From assembly GCA_003508835.1 (NCBI GenBank), contig PUFA01000022.1, forward strand, positions 2,666,001 through 2,730,000: DNA of 64,000 nt, written 5' to 3'. The stretch comes from Eonycteris spelaea (Eukaryota > Chordata > Mammalia > Chiroptera > Pteropodidae). Every line of letters starts with the position of its first letter. The stretch's first letter is position 1. The notes under the pieces were generated by a model. That model was not told the origin of the DNA. It saw nothing but the letters and a program-made list of their open reading frames with translations, and did not search any database. The translations under genes and the position numbers were made by a program. Below are positions 34,485 through 45,769 of the stretch, one piece after another.

Positions 34485-35440
34485 GCGTTGTCAGAGAAAT
34501 GAGGGTGTGCAGCGAACCACCACCCTGGAGTCTGGAGGGACAGGCTTATTCAGAAGCAGCCAAGGCTGACTCTGGAGCGGAAACCACTGGAGCCATGAAC
34601 TAGTGGGAGCATTTGACTGGTACGTCTGACAAATTTTGGGAAGCCGAGCATACTAACTTGAGAGTAAACAACTCCTAGGGACTGCAGACTTGGAGAAGCT
34701 CAAAAATCGTGTTGGCTTTCCCTCCAGTAACCCCACCAGGTGACTATCTGAGAAAGATCCCTGCAGCTCTGACAGGGATGAGAGAAGAACAGTCGTCGTA
34801 AAAGGCCCAGAACTTTCTTCATAACCAAATCAAAGAAAAAAGGCTTGGCTGGAGCATTCTCCCAGGTAGGAAAGGATTAGAGATGAAGGAGTGCCACTTG
34901 CAATGATGAGGAATGCTGTTGGAAGCCCCAAGCTTAGAGGAGAGACAAAAAACAAAACACTCAAGATGTACAACACCTCTAGCACCTATAACTACAGCAA
35001 GCATTACGTGCAATCTAACTCCTGCCCAGAGGAACATAAAACCCCATCCTAAAAGGTCTGTCTACCTCATGTGATAATTATCCCATAAAACACAGCGGGC
35101 TTTCAAAAAAAAATGCAAGAAGTGCTAAAAAGGAAGTAAAAAGTCTAAAAAGACAAAACCATCATGAGAAACAGATTCAGAGGACTAAATATTCAAAATA
35201 TCAAATAGAGATTTAAAATTACTATCACTTCGAATATGCTAACGAAAACAAAGACAACATGATATTACAGATGGGTAATGTAAGTAGAGAGAAGGAAACT
35301 CCAAGAATTTTAAAACTTCTAGAAATCAAAAACAGTATCACAGAAATGAAGAATGCTTTTAGTAGCCTCATTGATAGACGTGACACGGCCAAGGAAGGAG
35401 CCAGTGGCTTGAAGAAGGGTCAGCAGAAATGAGTGTAAGG
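34485..35440 (+). mobile_element. L1 LINE 5' UTR and ORF1 start, sense, broken
   Basis: A run of blocks matches the 5' region of an old mammalian L1: atcgtgttggctttccctcc, aaggattagagatgaaggag, aggaatgctgttggaagccc, ataactacagcaagcattac, aaacacagcgggctttcaaa, then ORF1-like aaatcaaaaacagtatcaca, gaaatgaagaatgcttttag and a tgacacggccaaggaaggag block. The ORF1 reading is interrupted by frameshifts and stops. The rest of ORF1, ORF2 and the 3' end do not follow, so this is a 5' fragment, which is unusual because most L1 copies are 5'-truncated. Confidence 0.65.
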
Positions 35441-35479
35441 TAAATGGATGGAGAACGATGTATCATGATGACACCAATC

Positions 35480-35870
35480 AAAACAAAGTCGGATGGAGCG
35501 ACATCAGAATCATGGTCGCAGGAGTCGTTACTTGTTCCCTCTCTTTTGGTTAACATTTAACCAATAATTGGAAAAAAATTTAAAAAAGGGGAGCCCCTGC
35601 ACGGCAACCCAGAACACCCAGATATCCACCATCTGGGCCCCCAAAAGTGGGTGCACTGGCCTGCGCGGGAGGCGGCGAGCCCAACGTGGCCTCGTTAGCC
35701 GCAGACGTGGACATGCGCAGATACGCGCGCGACCGTGGTGGTTCTGTCCAGAGCCAGAAACGTGAGGCACAGTGACACGCCTCCTCCTTCGGACATGCAT
35801 ATGCCACAGCAGCGAAGCTTCTGGCTGCTCGTCCAAGTCATTCTGAAAGTCCAAGCATGTAAGATGCTTC
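35480..35870 (+). mobile_element. CpG-rich block, possibly the 5' UTR start of a second L1
   Basis: The block opens with cggatggagcgacatcagaa tcatgg, the kind of sequence I associate with L1 5' ends in some placental mammals, and then becomes strongly CpG-rich (cgcgggaggcggcgagccc, gatacgcgcgcgaccg). L1 5' UTRs carry CpG-rich promoters, so a young L1 5' end fused to the older L1 is plausible, but the match is from memory and the body is truncated. A short - frame (35580-35807) is likely spurious. Confidence 0.35.
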
Positions 35871-37399
35871 CTGATAATTTAATCATAATACCTTTGGAGA
35901 AATTTCCAGTTACTTTGTAGTTACTAAAAATTTCACGTGGATAAAATTCCTAAAACAACTTTAAGAAATTAACTTGTGGATGGAAATGGAATGTATTTTG
36001 CAGGACTGCAGATGAATAAACAAAACCTAAGAACTGATAGGTATTATGTTTTATTTTAAGTCAGATATTTTCCCTACTAAGGTCATATTCATCTGGATCA
36101 TAAAGTACAATTATGGAATTTTAAGAGAGTCGAATTTAAATTAAAAAAGTATTCTGAACTTTAAGCCCTCTAGTGATTATCATTAATATCTATGTGCAAA
36201 AATAAACACTTCTCTGAAATATATATAGGTGTTCCAAAGGCCAAAGAGAAATTTTAGTTGTGTAATTGAGCATTACATGTTCTAGGTGTTTTAACTAAAG
36301 CTGATATGAAATATCTGTGTGTCATTTAAGTTTCACATTCAGAGGTGTAAAAAGATTTTTGCTGTTGTTTTATTAATCTCATCTAATTTTTCAGCTCTTT
36401 AGCTTGAGAAAATTTTGAAGACATCGTTTATATTAGAATGATATGTTAAAAAACAAAACAAAACAAAACAAAAAGATGTCAGGTAGAGTCCCCACTGGCA
36501 TCATCCACCATTCCCCCTTTACTACACCACATCCACCCACTTCTCTTTGACTGAAGAGGGAGTCACCCACTGGAAACCTGCCCCCATGTCCGTCCCTTCC
36601 ATTCCTATGACAAACAGAAAGCTCAACGCAATAGTCATGACAAACATTTAAATCAAAACATAGAAGTGCTTGCTCATTTTCCATCGCAAGAATAAGGCCG
36701 TTTCATTAAGAATAGGACTAAAATTTTCAGTTTCTTATCATTTTACTTGCATCTATTATACATAAAAGGCACAATCTACTATAGCAACATGGATTTCTTT
36801 TAAAGAAACTAGAATTTATAAGAAGAAATGCAACACAATTTGAATGTAAAAGTTTTCTAGCACTTTATAATCCCTTTCCCTCAATGACCTTATGAATTTG
36901 CAAGTACACAATTTTATTGCAACTAACCTATCATTAATCTTTCCAATCATACCACTTCATTTTCATGGAAGTAGTTTTCTGTTCATTTTCATCTCTCACA
37001 AACTTCTGCAATATTCAATTACATTTCATTAATACAGTAGATGCAATTTGTACAGGAGTTTTGAAAAGGCACCACTGACTCATCAGCATACACTTAGAGT
37101 AACGGGAGCAGAAAAGCAGAGATTTCAATGTGCTATGGCCTCTAATCAGTTTGTCTATCAAGAAAGTTCAGAGCTTCAGTTAATCTAGCAGTTGCTTAAG
37201 AGTAAGCCATTCAATCCAATTTCTATTCCACTTAGCCAAGTCATTAGTTTATGTAGAGATTTGAAAAGGGTTTAATTTGCATGCAATATGATCAGATCTC
37301 CTAGGACAGAATTTGATCCATTTTTCAAACTCTACTATTTTTTGAACTTTTGAAATGAAGAAAAGGGTGTATGATGTAGTAGAAAACTAGAATAGAAAA
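35871..37399. other. AT-rich unique DNA with a short (AAAAC)n, no gene recognised
   Basis: (AAAAC)n occupies about 36448-36474. The rest is repeat-poor and without long frames. The 36900-37300 part may be noncoding regulatory sequence. Confidence 0.4.
36448..36474 (+). repeat. (AAAAC)n simple repeat
   Basis: About four AAAAC units sit between short A runs. Confidence 0.95.
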
Positions 37400-37535
37400 T
37401 AAAAAGTAAATGTTAAATCCTATCTCCATCGCTTACTAGCCTTGGGAATAATAAAAACAATGATCTAACTCACAAAGTTGATGTGAAAATAAATGATATA
37501 ATGTATGCTAAAGTATTTTTAATCTCTCAAATATT
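37400..37535 (+). mobile_element. MIR-like SINE, sense
   Basis: tatctccatcgcttactagc, followed by cttgggaataataaaaacaa and tgatctaactcacaaagttg atgtgaaaataaatgatata, fits a diverged MIR. Confidence 0.45.
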
Positions 37536-38710
37536 GTCCACACACATTTTTAAAAATATTATTCTTCTGTTATTTTGTATGTTATTTAAGTTTCCTGGAA
37601 GAATATTGTAAGTGGATGATTTAAAAATATTTATTATATCAATATATCTAACAATTTGAAATACAATATTCTCTACATATTAAAATGATTCCATAGAAGG
37701 GCAAATTTTTGAAAACAATTCTTAAAACATAGTATAAACATTGCCAAAATATATTTAACAAACATAATTATTACAATCAAATACAAGAAATAAGCAAAAT
37801 TCACTATGCCATGTACCTGTGCCAGGGTCTGAATTTGTCATTTGAAATTTACAATTGGAATAACCATTATTTATTTCGGCTATAACCCTATATTATTTCT
37901 TTGCCAGCACTGAATTTATGCTCATTCACCATAAGAGGGAACATTCATCTCCATTAAATTTATGTGTTGGTAAACTCTAAGGCACAAAAATCAAGTAAAT
38001 GGTGCTTCCACTGCAATTCTTTTATCATATATCTGTACATCAGATTTCAAAAACCAAAGACTCATGTTGAAATTGGCTAATAACCAAAACACTCACTGTC
38101 AAATTAACTCTTCCCATCTGAGGTGATAAATGGAGAGTTCATAACTGTAAACCATGGCACATGAAAAATAGCTCATTGACATCTGTTCTTAACATCTGGC
38201 TTTTTAATCGATGCACCAAAACAAATGAGATGTGCAATTCTATTTTGGCCCTCAAAAATTAGCCTTCGTGATCATTTATGTCTGAATTATATGCCCGCAT
38301 AGCCCTACAAAATGAAAGGGTTTGTTGTTATATTAATAAAGGCCAAGCATTCAGGCCCACGCACATTTATACCTATCCTTTAGTCAGTAATAACTCACTA
38401 CCAACACCATTGTGAGACAGGATTAACGCAATCTCTCTTCCCCAAGAAAAACAAAGGCCAGTCTCTCTACTCGCTGTCTCTAGCTCTTCAGCAGAAACAC
38501 TGCCTCAGTAATTTAAAAAATAAGGAAAAAATACACATATACACACACATATATCCTCAAAGAATTCTTATAGAATTATCTTAAAACCAATTATATATTC
38601 ATTTCCAAAAAACACTGAGAAGTGACTTTTCTCAAATACAAAAAAAATAAGTTTAAAATTCACTTAAAATAGATACGAAATACAAATGTATGTTAGTTGG
38701 CTTTACTACA
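37536..38710. other. Repeat-poor unique DNA, candidate conserved noncoding region
   Basis: From 37850 to 38510 I see no repeat signature, no open frame of note, and many short AT-rich homeodomain-like motifs (TTAAT, ATTA). Such stretches are common in gene deserts around developmental genes. Conservation cannot be judged from one sequence. Confidence 0.25.
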
Positions 38711-38723
38711 CTATTTACTATAA

Positions 38724-39137
38724 ATGCAACAACAAAATGATATGCAGACATATGAGTATAAAAGCGAGTTTAAAAGTGTTAACAATGATTGTACGGTGAC
38801 TAATGTGCCTGTGCTGGGTACTAATGTAATAAGTAAATGTTCCTTTTGGTCGAGAATGATTACCATGGCCGATGTACGGCAGGGGAATGCAAAGGAAAAA
38901 ACATCGGCGGTAGTGATGATTTTTGAGAATCGCAATACCTTAGTTAACATTTTCATTACCGAATATCTGTGGTACTGGTCACTCTCTGCAATTAAATTAA
39001 TTTGCCAAATTAGATGCTATATTAATTTGTTTCGTGTACCTCACTGGTTTCTTCGGAGGGAAAAATGTGTAAAGAAGAGTACTTGTAAAACTTATGTAAC
39101 TGTAAGTCTCATTTTTCCTTTTGAGGAGGTCCTATGA
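38724..39137 (+). other. Isolated 137-codon open frame, no known domain
   Basis: An ATG-initiated frame of 137 codons sits in AT-rich DNA where stops are otherwise frequent. The protein would be MQQQNDMQTYEYKSEF at its start and rich in Ile/Val/Phe later, with several Cys, but shows no domain I recognise. There is no Kozak-like context, no paired splice site and a short antisense frame (38711-38956) overlaps. It may be the remnant of a mobile-element gene or chance. Confidence 0.12.
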
Positions 39138-39157
39138 GAAATTTAATTTAGGGCTTT

Positions 39158-39560
39158 TGTATTAGTCAGCTATTGCGATTAACAGGCCACTCCGAAATTC
39201 GCGATTTAAGCAACTAGAATTTATCATTACATTTCACAAGTCACGAGACTGGGAATAGAGTGATTTCAGGCCGTCTCACATCCTCCCACAGGGATTATGG
39301 GGCCATCACGGTCATGTTGTCTCATGGCAATGGCAGATGAGTAAGAGAGAGCAAATTCAGTCACAAAAGCGTGTTTCAAGACTCTCCTTATATCATATAT
39401 GTTAACATGGATTGACCAAAACAAGTCGCATGACTGAACCCAGAGTCACAGATCAACATAGAACATCAGCCAGAGTGGGGAGCTTCTACTAAGTGACGTG
39501 GTAAAGGGCACAGTCACAGGAACCACAAGGAATGAGGCGAAAAACTAGAATGAATGATGT
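39158..39560 (-). mobile_element. MaLR (MLT1-like) LTR, antisense, diverged
   Basis: It starts tgtattagtcagctattgcg (the MLT1 LTR 3' end in antisense), then gatttaagcaactagaattt (the gcttaaaacaac...tttatt region), and later caagtcgcatgactgaaccc with agagtcacaga, which match the MLT1 aagtcacatggcc block. The 5' edge is vague. Confidence 0.55.
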
Positions 39561-40763
39561 GACCTCATAAAACAGCAACAGGGAAAGTCTCTCATCTTGT
39601 TTGTCTAGTGAACACATTCGCTAAAGTGACTGTCTTATTCTTTTTCTTCTGGCCACTATAAAAAGCAGAGATATATTTTTATAGCCATCGTTAATGATTT
39701 TGTAAAATTTGGTCATATTGTAATCACAGTATCTAGTATATAGAAGATACTCAGCATATATTTTTAACTGTCGTTAAAAGAATATTTTGCACTTAATCAA
39801 GGTAAATATGTCAATAAATATACAAAAGTCCAAATTGCTGCTGAAGTTTAAAGATAGATATAATTTACACAGATGCAAATAAATGTTAATTTATCTTATC
39901 AATTACTTTCTTTAATACCACCCACTTCATTGGGTCACTGTGAGGATTAAACATTTAGCATAGAGCCTCGCACTTGGAAAAGTGTTACTTGACTTTACGA
40001 TTTGGGTCCACAATATTCCCCCTCCTCATATAGTAGAATGTTCGAGTTAGAAAGAAACTCAGAGGTAACAGTATCCTAGCCAATAAAAAATATATTATCT
40101 CTCATGACCTTTACTCATTAGAGAATATACAATGATGTAAACAAAAAAATTGCCTTTAATTACTTTTTAAATTACTTTTAAATTAATTAGCTTATTACTC
40201 TTAACACCCATATTTGCTATTACTTTGTTTATAAGAAAAAAGCTTGTTATAAATAATAATTTTATGTTTAAAGCAAAGAAAATTTTATTTTTCTCATTTA
40301 TTTACTGTACTTTTAGAAGAGGTATATAAGAAGAGTATTGAAAACTACAAATAAAGGCAGAAGGAAAGATGATAAACAATAAAGTAGACATGAAAATAAA
40401 CATTGTGTACTCTTGCTATCATTTATTTGAATATGAAATGATAAACAGTTTGTAGTAATTTCTTTCAAAATCTCTGTTCAGATGTGCCAATAATAGAAAG
40501 AAAATCAGATTCTATCATGTTACAACTTTGAAAAACCACTTTTGAAGTTAAATTCTCTAATATTAGTAACTGCTCTCCAAACCCATAAACAGGATTTAAT
40601 AGGCATCTCCCCCAAACTGAACTTGTGCCAGGAATTCTGTGCCCTCAAGTATTTATAGAGGCTTAATTTGGAATGAAGACCAAGCAATAAGAGATCTCTT
40701 CAATGTATACATTCTTGGTACAGTAGATTAGCACCACAAAACAAAGCTTAAATTTTATATTAA
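39561..40763. other. AT-rich DNA, nothing recognised apart from a MIR/L2 tail
   Basis: 39925-40000 (ggtcactgtgaggattaaac, then tagcatagagcctcgcactt) resembles a MIR 3' end in sense. A short tail near 39720-39770 may also be MIR/L2. No gene is visible. Confidence 0.4.
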
Positions 40764-40817
40764 TTGTTGTTTATTTTAAAAGTACAAATGATTTATAATC
40801 CTCAAGAGGTAAAGCAG

Positions 40818-40829
40818 CCCCCCCCCCCC
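40818..40829. repeat. Poly-C run of 12
   Basis: Twelve C are followed by GCCCAC. It is a site of potential length error. Confidence 0.95.
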
Positions 40830-41076
40830 GCCCACTCACACACGATACTGAGGAATTTCAGAGAAATAGCATCCTACACACAGCACTTCGCCCGCTACGT
40901 CCTCGGGCAGAGCATCGCTCCTCATCCACACGCTGAGGCTGAGGCAGAGCCTCACGTGAGGAGTGGGAGACAGCCCACCAACAGACGACGTGAGATGAGT
41001 GAGTTTTGTTACCAGAGTAAAATACTTGGACACAATTTCTAATAATACCTTGTACTATGACATGGTGCATACTGTG

Positions 41077-41110
41077 TTTTGCTATTTCCCTTCATTTTGC
41101 TATTTCCCTT
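41077..41110 (+). repeat. 16-bp direct repeat at 18-bp spacing
   Basis: ttttgctatttccctt occurs at 41077-41092 and again at 41095-41110, separated by CA. Confidence 0.9.
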
Positions 41111-41464
41111 TCCATTCCTTTAGTCCGATACTCACTTCAACAAGGCTAACTATTCGCCAAATAGTTATGTAGAAAGATAGAAAAATGCTGTTTCTGAAAA
41201 TCAAAATCATTTCACAAGGTTCAGCATAATTCATGTCCATTTTCTTTACTCAGTTAATCGTTTATTCTTCTTAGTACTTAATACCAAAACTCTAACACTT
41301 AATACTAATAGTTAGCAGAACTTTCATCTCTATTTTCACTCATTTTTATGTAAATGAATTCCATAGAAACATAAATGAGACCCTCTAGACAAAGGTGGTG
41401 GAACTGTTACTGTTAAATGATGGATAGAAGGAATCGCACAAGCCGATATTTCAAAATCCTCCTT

Positions 41465-41850
41465 CATTAGCTAATGCACAGCAGAGCGAGCCTGGTGCAG
41501 AAAAAGCGCCAAGGTGCAGAGGCGCCATGGGAACAGCCCATCGATGACTTGACTTCTCTGAAGGAGCACATGATCTCGTGTTTCATACCGACGTCCCTGC
41601 TGTGTGACTCAGTCTCTAGTGGACGCCATGCACAGTCGGCCACTGAAGCACCGAGAAGTGCCAGGTTTCGGAGGCCTGAGGCGACCTCGGCTCTAGCATC
41701 TGGAAGTGGCCAGGCTTCTGTGCCACAATGTCTCCGCCTTCTGCCTATTCTAAGCGGACGTGTTAACACTGGTGCCTTGGCCCAGGGCGCCCGCTTCAGA
41801 CATCAAACTTCTCACGCGGTGTTTCCCTGGTCATCCGATACATGCTTGCT
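41465..41850. other. CpG-rich patch of unknown nature
   Basis: There are about two dozen CpG in roughly 380 bp by eye, against almost none in the flanks. A 142-codon + frame (41474-41902, running into the poly-T) and a 100-codon - frame (41467-41769) overlap, as expected of GC-rich DNA. No protein family is recognised. It might be a small CpG island, a GC-rich retroposed fragment, or the target sequence of the adjacent L1. Confidence 0.35.
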
Positions 41851-41853
41851 TTC

Positions 41854-42130
41854 TTTTTTTTTTTTTTTAACTTCTTTTATTTTTTTATTTTTATTACAGT
41901 GACATTAGTTAACAAAATCCAGTAAATTTCAGGTGTACAATTCAACAATAAGTCATGTATATAGATTATATATTTTGCATTGTGTGCTCACCCCCTATAG
42001 TTAGATTTCTTTTGGTCACCACATATTTGACCCATTTGACTCCATCTACCTCTACTGTCCATGTCTATGAGTCTCCGTCATGTTTATTTGTTGCTTTTAG
42101 GTTTATATCCTACATATAAGTGATATACGA
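41854..42130 (-). mobile_element. L1 3' UTR with poly-A tail, antisense (3' half of a 5'-inverted L1)
   Basis: On the + strand it starts with T15 (41854-41868) and a T-rich tail, followed by ttcaggtgtacaattcaaca (the L1 3' end motif in antisense) and ends at cctacatataagtgatatac, the L1 sequence shortly after ORF2. Read on the - strand this is an L1 3' UTR ending in poly-A. It joins directly to L1 ORF2 sequence of the opposite orientation. Confidence 0.85.
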
Positions 42131-42868
42131 CAAACCCCCAGGCAACATTATACTTAATGGTGAAAAACTAAAACACTTTCCTCTAAGATCAGCAACGGAC
42201 AAGGCTGTCCACTATCACCACTGTTACTCAACACAACGTTGGAGGTCCTAGCAAGTGTATCACACAAGAGAAAGATATAAAAGACATCCAAATAGGAAAT
42301 GAAGGAGTCAAACTGTCACTATTTCCAGATGGCATGATTCTCTCTATAGGAAACCCTAAAGACTCCACAAGAACACTACTAGGAACAATAGGCAAATACA
42401 GTAAAGTATCTGGATACAAAATCAATGTTCAAAAACCTACAGTGTTCCTATACTCTAATAATGAAGTGTCAGAAAAAGAAGTAGAAAAAAAAATAATTCC
42501 TTTTGCAATTGTAACAAAAAGAATAAAATACTTAGGAATAAATCTAATGAAACATGTACAGGATCTATATAATGAAAACTATAAGACCCTATTAAAAGAA
42601 ATCGAAGAAGACACAAAGAAATGGAAAGATATTTTGTGTTCTTGGATTAGAAGAATCAACATAGTTAAAATGACCTTATTACTAAAGCATTACAGAGGTT
42701 TAATGCAACCCTCATCGAAATCCCATCAGTATTTTTTAAAGAAACAGAACAAAAAATCATCAGATATGTATGAAATCATGAAAGACCCCAAATTGCCAAA
42801 GCCATCCTGAGAAAAAAGAATAAGGCTGGACACATAACTCTGCCCGACTTCAAATGATACTACAAACT
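42131..42868 (+). pseudogene. L1 ORF2 reverse transcriptase fragment, inverted 5' half of the same L1
   Basis: About 740 bp of L1 ORF2 are in sense on the + strand. The start (caggcaacattatacttaat) is the RT core region, frameshifted near 42200-42310. From 42334 a 158-codon frame follows, with [22 protein letters not shown] RT sequence before YLGINLMKHVQDLYNENYKT and IEEDTKKWKDILCSWIRRIN, all typical of the L1 RT palm and thumb. The catalytic FADD of the family reads FPDG here, so the second Asp is lost. Sequence identity to L1 stops at ttcaaatgatactacaaa (42868). The fragment is dead. Confidence 0.9.
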
Positions 42869-42979
42869 GATAAGTACTTCCATATACTTTTTGGGAGAAT
42901 GGAAGTCAAGTCAACATTTTGGAAAGTAACTTGGCAATTTTTATTAACCACCTTATGTATTTTCTTGTACTCTAGCCAC

Positions 42980-43020
<41 letters not shown>

Positions 43021-43460
43021 GTGTGTATATGTATGTGTATATATACACACACACACATATATAAATAAATATATAAATAAATAAATAAATAAATAAATAT
43101 ATATATAAAGATTCCCTCATCCCAATGCTTGTCAAAACCATATTTACACTAAGAAAAAAGGGAAAAGTTAACCTAAATCTCTTAAGAGTTAAAATTGATC
43201 AAGGATATTTATATAATGGTGTATTGAGCAGCCACTGAAAATAAAAAAGTTATAAAATTCAGAAAGAAAGTATATATTATAAAGATGAAATAAGAAACAA
43301 CCTCAACAACTTAAAACATATGTAGGAAAACACACTGGAAGAAAATGACTTCAAAATATTATAAAAGGTATGCCTAGCTCATGGCAGTATGTTTGATGTT
43401 TTCTTTCTTTATGGTTGCCTGTTTTTACAAAGGTGTATAAACAGTAACAAATGTGACCAG
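42869..43460 (+). mobile_element. Older L1 (L1M/HAL1 type) 3' fragment, sense, with embedded microsatellite
   Basis: attttggaaagtaacttggc just right of the younger L1, and agcagccactgaaaataaaa, atgaaataagaaac-type and ttctttatggttgcctgttt blocks later, fit L1M 3' UTR order. A compound microsatellite interrupts it. Confidence 0.5.
42982..43107 (+). repeat. Compound microsatellite (TACA)n-(TG/TA)n-(CA)n-(AAAT)n
   Basis: (TACA)n 42982-43017, then gtgtgtatat-type, then (CA)n about 43045-43056, then (AAAT)n about 43060-43100 and a TA run. It explains the tyrosine/histidine- and valine/cysteine-rich frames on both strands, which are not genes. Confidence 0.97.
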
Positions 43461-45769
43461 AGAGGTTTTATTAGGTTTTCTCCTAATTCCTGCCATGAGG
43501 GGGATGCCTTTTTACACACTGGTCTGTCTCTCCCTCAGAGGATAAGTCTGAAGGTGAAGAGTTGAGTTCCACTGGATTATCAGCCGGCCTCTAAGCCTCG
43601 CCTGTCCGATGGCACGTGGAAGTGAGTGATTATTAATGCATCGTGGTATATTGCTCGAGTGGAAAATTACAGTGGCCCTGGACCTGCATGACTTGCTGTC
43701 AGCACTGACAGACCGCAGCAAAGTTGTTATTCATCTCCTGCCACCACAATACTTGTATAAATAATTTTGATTTCTACTCTCTCTTTCCATATTTCCAAGG
43801 AGACGTAATAACAGAAGTAACTCCTCTCACATAATCATGTGTTAATATTATAAACAGGAAGAAAATAGGTATTAAAAGCTGAGGTAAATGCCTAAGCAAC
43901 CGAGACCTCTTATGTTAAATTTTCAGAAAGTTTCAACACCACTTTCTGGAACATAGACGGCAGCTCTGCCTTCTACACCTTGGACTCTGTGTCCCAATTT
44001 CTTAATTGGGTCCAGTATTAGAATGTCTCTGCACACAGCAGCCATGCAGTCAGCCTCTTCCCAAGATGGGAGACTCCTGTGGGATCCAACTTACGTCCTT
44101 CAAAGGGCGTACACTGGCACTGTTTCTTTACCTCACGCGTGTCATTTTACACATATATACATGTATATGGATTATTTCTTTTTAAAGAAATTGGATTTCT
44201 TTCTTTTAATTAACATTCTAAAACTTCATTACACAACCTAACAAGCTGAATAATCTTCTTCCATGCAAAATTTCGTTAATAGAATGAATTACAAGTGCAC
44301 TTAAAAACACATAAATTTGTAAGCAGCCCATACAGACATTCGTTGTGTCTGAAGTTATCTTTGCTCTACGGCCCTCGTGTGCATTCCGTAGTCCTGCCAT
44401 CTTGCATATGTATGCTTCCCTTCAAAATGAGAATCGGATGGAAAAGTGTGGATGAGTCAGTGTAAATCCATTACAATTACTGGAAAAAACAACTAAAGAC
44501 ACATGGCCAACTGATGTTGGGTCAGTAAAATCTTCTCCATATGTGCGGGCCATCCCATTTTTAAATGGATTTTTTCCTTCAGTAAAAACACAAGTCGCAT
44601 TCGTTTCAGGACTCACATTTGTTAAGTAAGTTACTTAGGGAACCTTCGGTGTGATACATTTAAACACAAATATTCAATAGTCAGAGATTGCAAAGGCAAA
44701 GTTTCATAATTATATTAAATGTGTAGAAGGCAATATTACTATTCAGAAAGTTATGTGAGTGCCTTTTTACATGTCAAGTAAATTAAAAATGACATCTTTG
44801 ACTTTAGCAGTTAGAGAAGAAGCTTTTATCCCATATGAGAATTCATTGTAAAATACATTAAAATAGTCATTGTAAATTTTAAGCTCTGATAAATTGTGTA
44901 ACTAAAAATACCATTAAAGGGCACCATCATAGAATTGAGTGACCAATGGTCTTCTTTTGATTGCATAAAACTTTAGTTTGGAGCATATTTGATCTCATAA
45001 ACCAGTAAACTTAACAAGATCTTGAAACTTCAAAGATTACGGAGGAAAAAAAGTAAAATAAAAGGAAAAATGAAATATAAAAAGTATTTCAAGGCTGCAA
45101 ATAGTCATGGATTTTTGTTCTTGGGAAAGATAAACTACATAATATGTCAGATGTTGTGTTTCAAAATAAGATAAAATTGATTCTCCTTGAGCATATGTCT
45201 AAAGTCATAAATACCAATGAATATCTTGAATGCCCTAAACACCAAAACTATAAGCCAGCAGTAATGATGTCTCTGCCTAATTTTCTACTAAATCATAATT
45301 GTGACTATGTGCTTATTTGCATACTTATAATCAAGTTGAGGGCTAAAAACTCCTAAGACTAATTTTTATATTTTAGAAACCAACTTAAAACATTCAAGCT
45401 CTTAGATGTAATACAATTATGTACAATTTATTCATCTATAATGTTTTTATCTCCTTATATAGTATTATATATAACATTTGCAGTGGTAAAAAAAATAATG
45501 ACTTGTAGAATTGGTACATTAACAATGCTGTTTTATGTGGGTGTACTGATTTTAAAAAGTGACAAATTTAATGATATCAAGGAAGAAACTAGTTACATTA
45601 AAGAAAACAAATTAATTTAAAATGATATTAGGCATGGTAAAAATAGATTTTGTTTTATCTGGATAGTTAATAAGACACCATCAAAAATTATTTCCATATA
45701 ATACTTAACACTATCAAGATTTACCTTATTTATGTATATTTACTGTTCTTCTTTCCTTCTCCTTCCTTT
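43461..45769. other. Unique DNA, no gene recognised; a GC-richer block at 43490-43760
   Basis: 43490-43760 contains a perfect CTGTCAG-CA-CTGACAG inverted pair (43696-43711) and looks like noncoding regulatory DNA. The remainder is AT-rich and shows nothing. Confidence 0.35.
43696..43711. promoter_or_regulatory. Palindromic TGACAG pair (MEIS/TGIF-type)
   Basis: CTGTCAGCACTGACAG is a perfect 7-bp inverted repeat around CA; each arm holds a TGACAG core, the site class bound by MEIS/PKNOX and TGIF homeodomains. Site function is inferred only. Confidence 0.25.

Noticed and set aside
42850..43141. Overlapping 62-76 codon frames rich in Tyr/His/Ile or Val/Cys
   Set aside because: They are artefacts of the compound microsatellite at 42982-43107.
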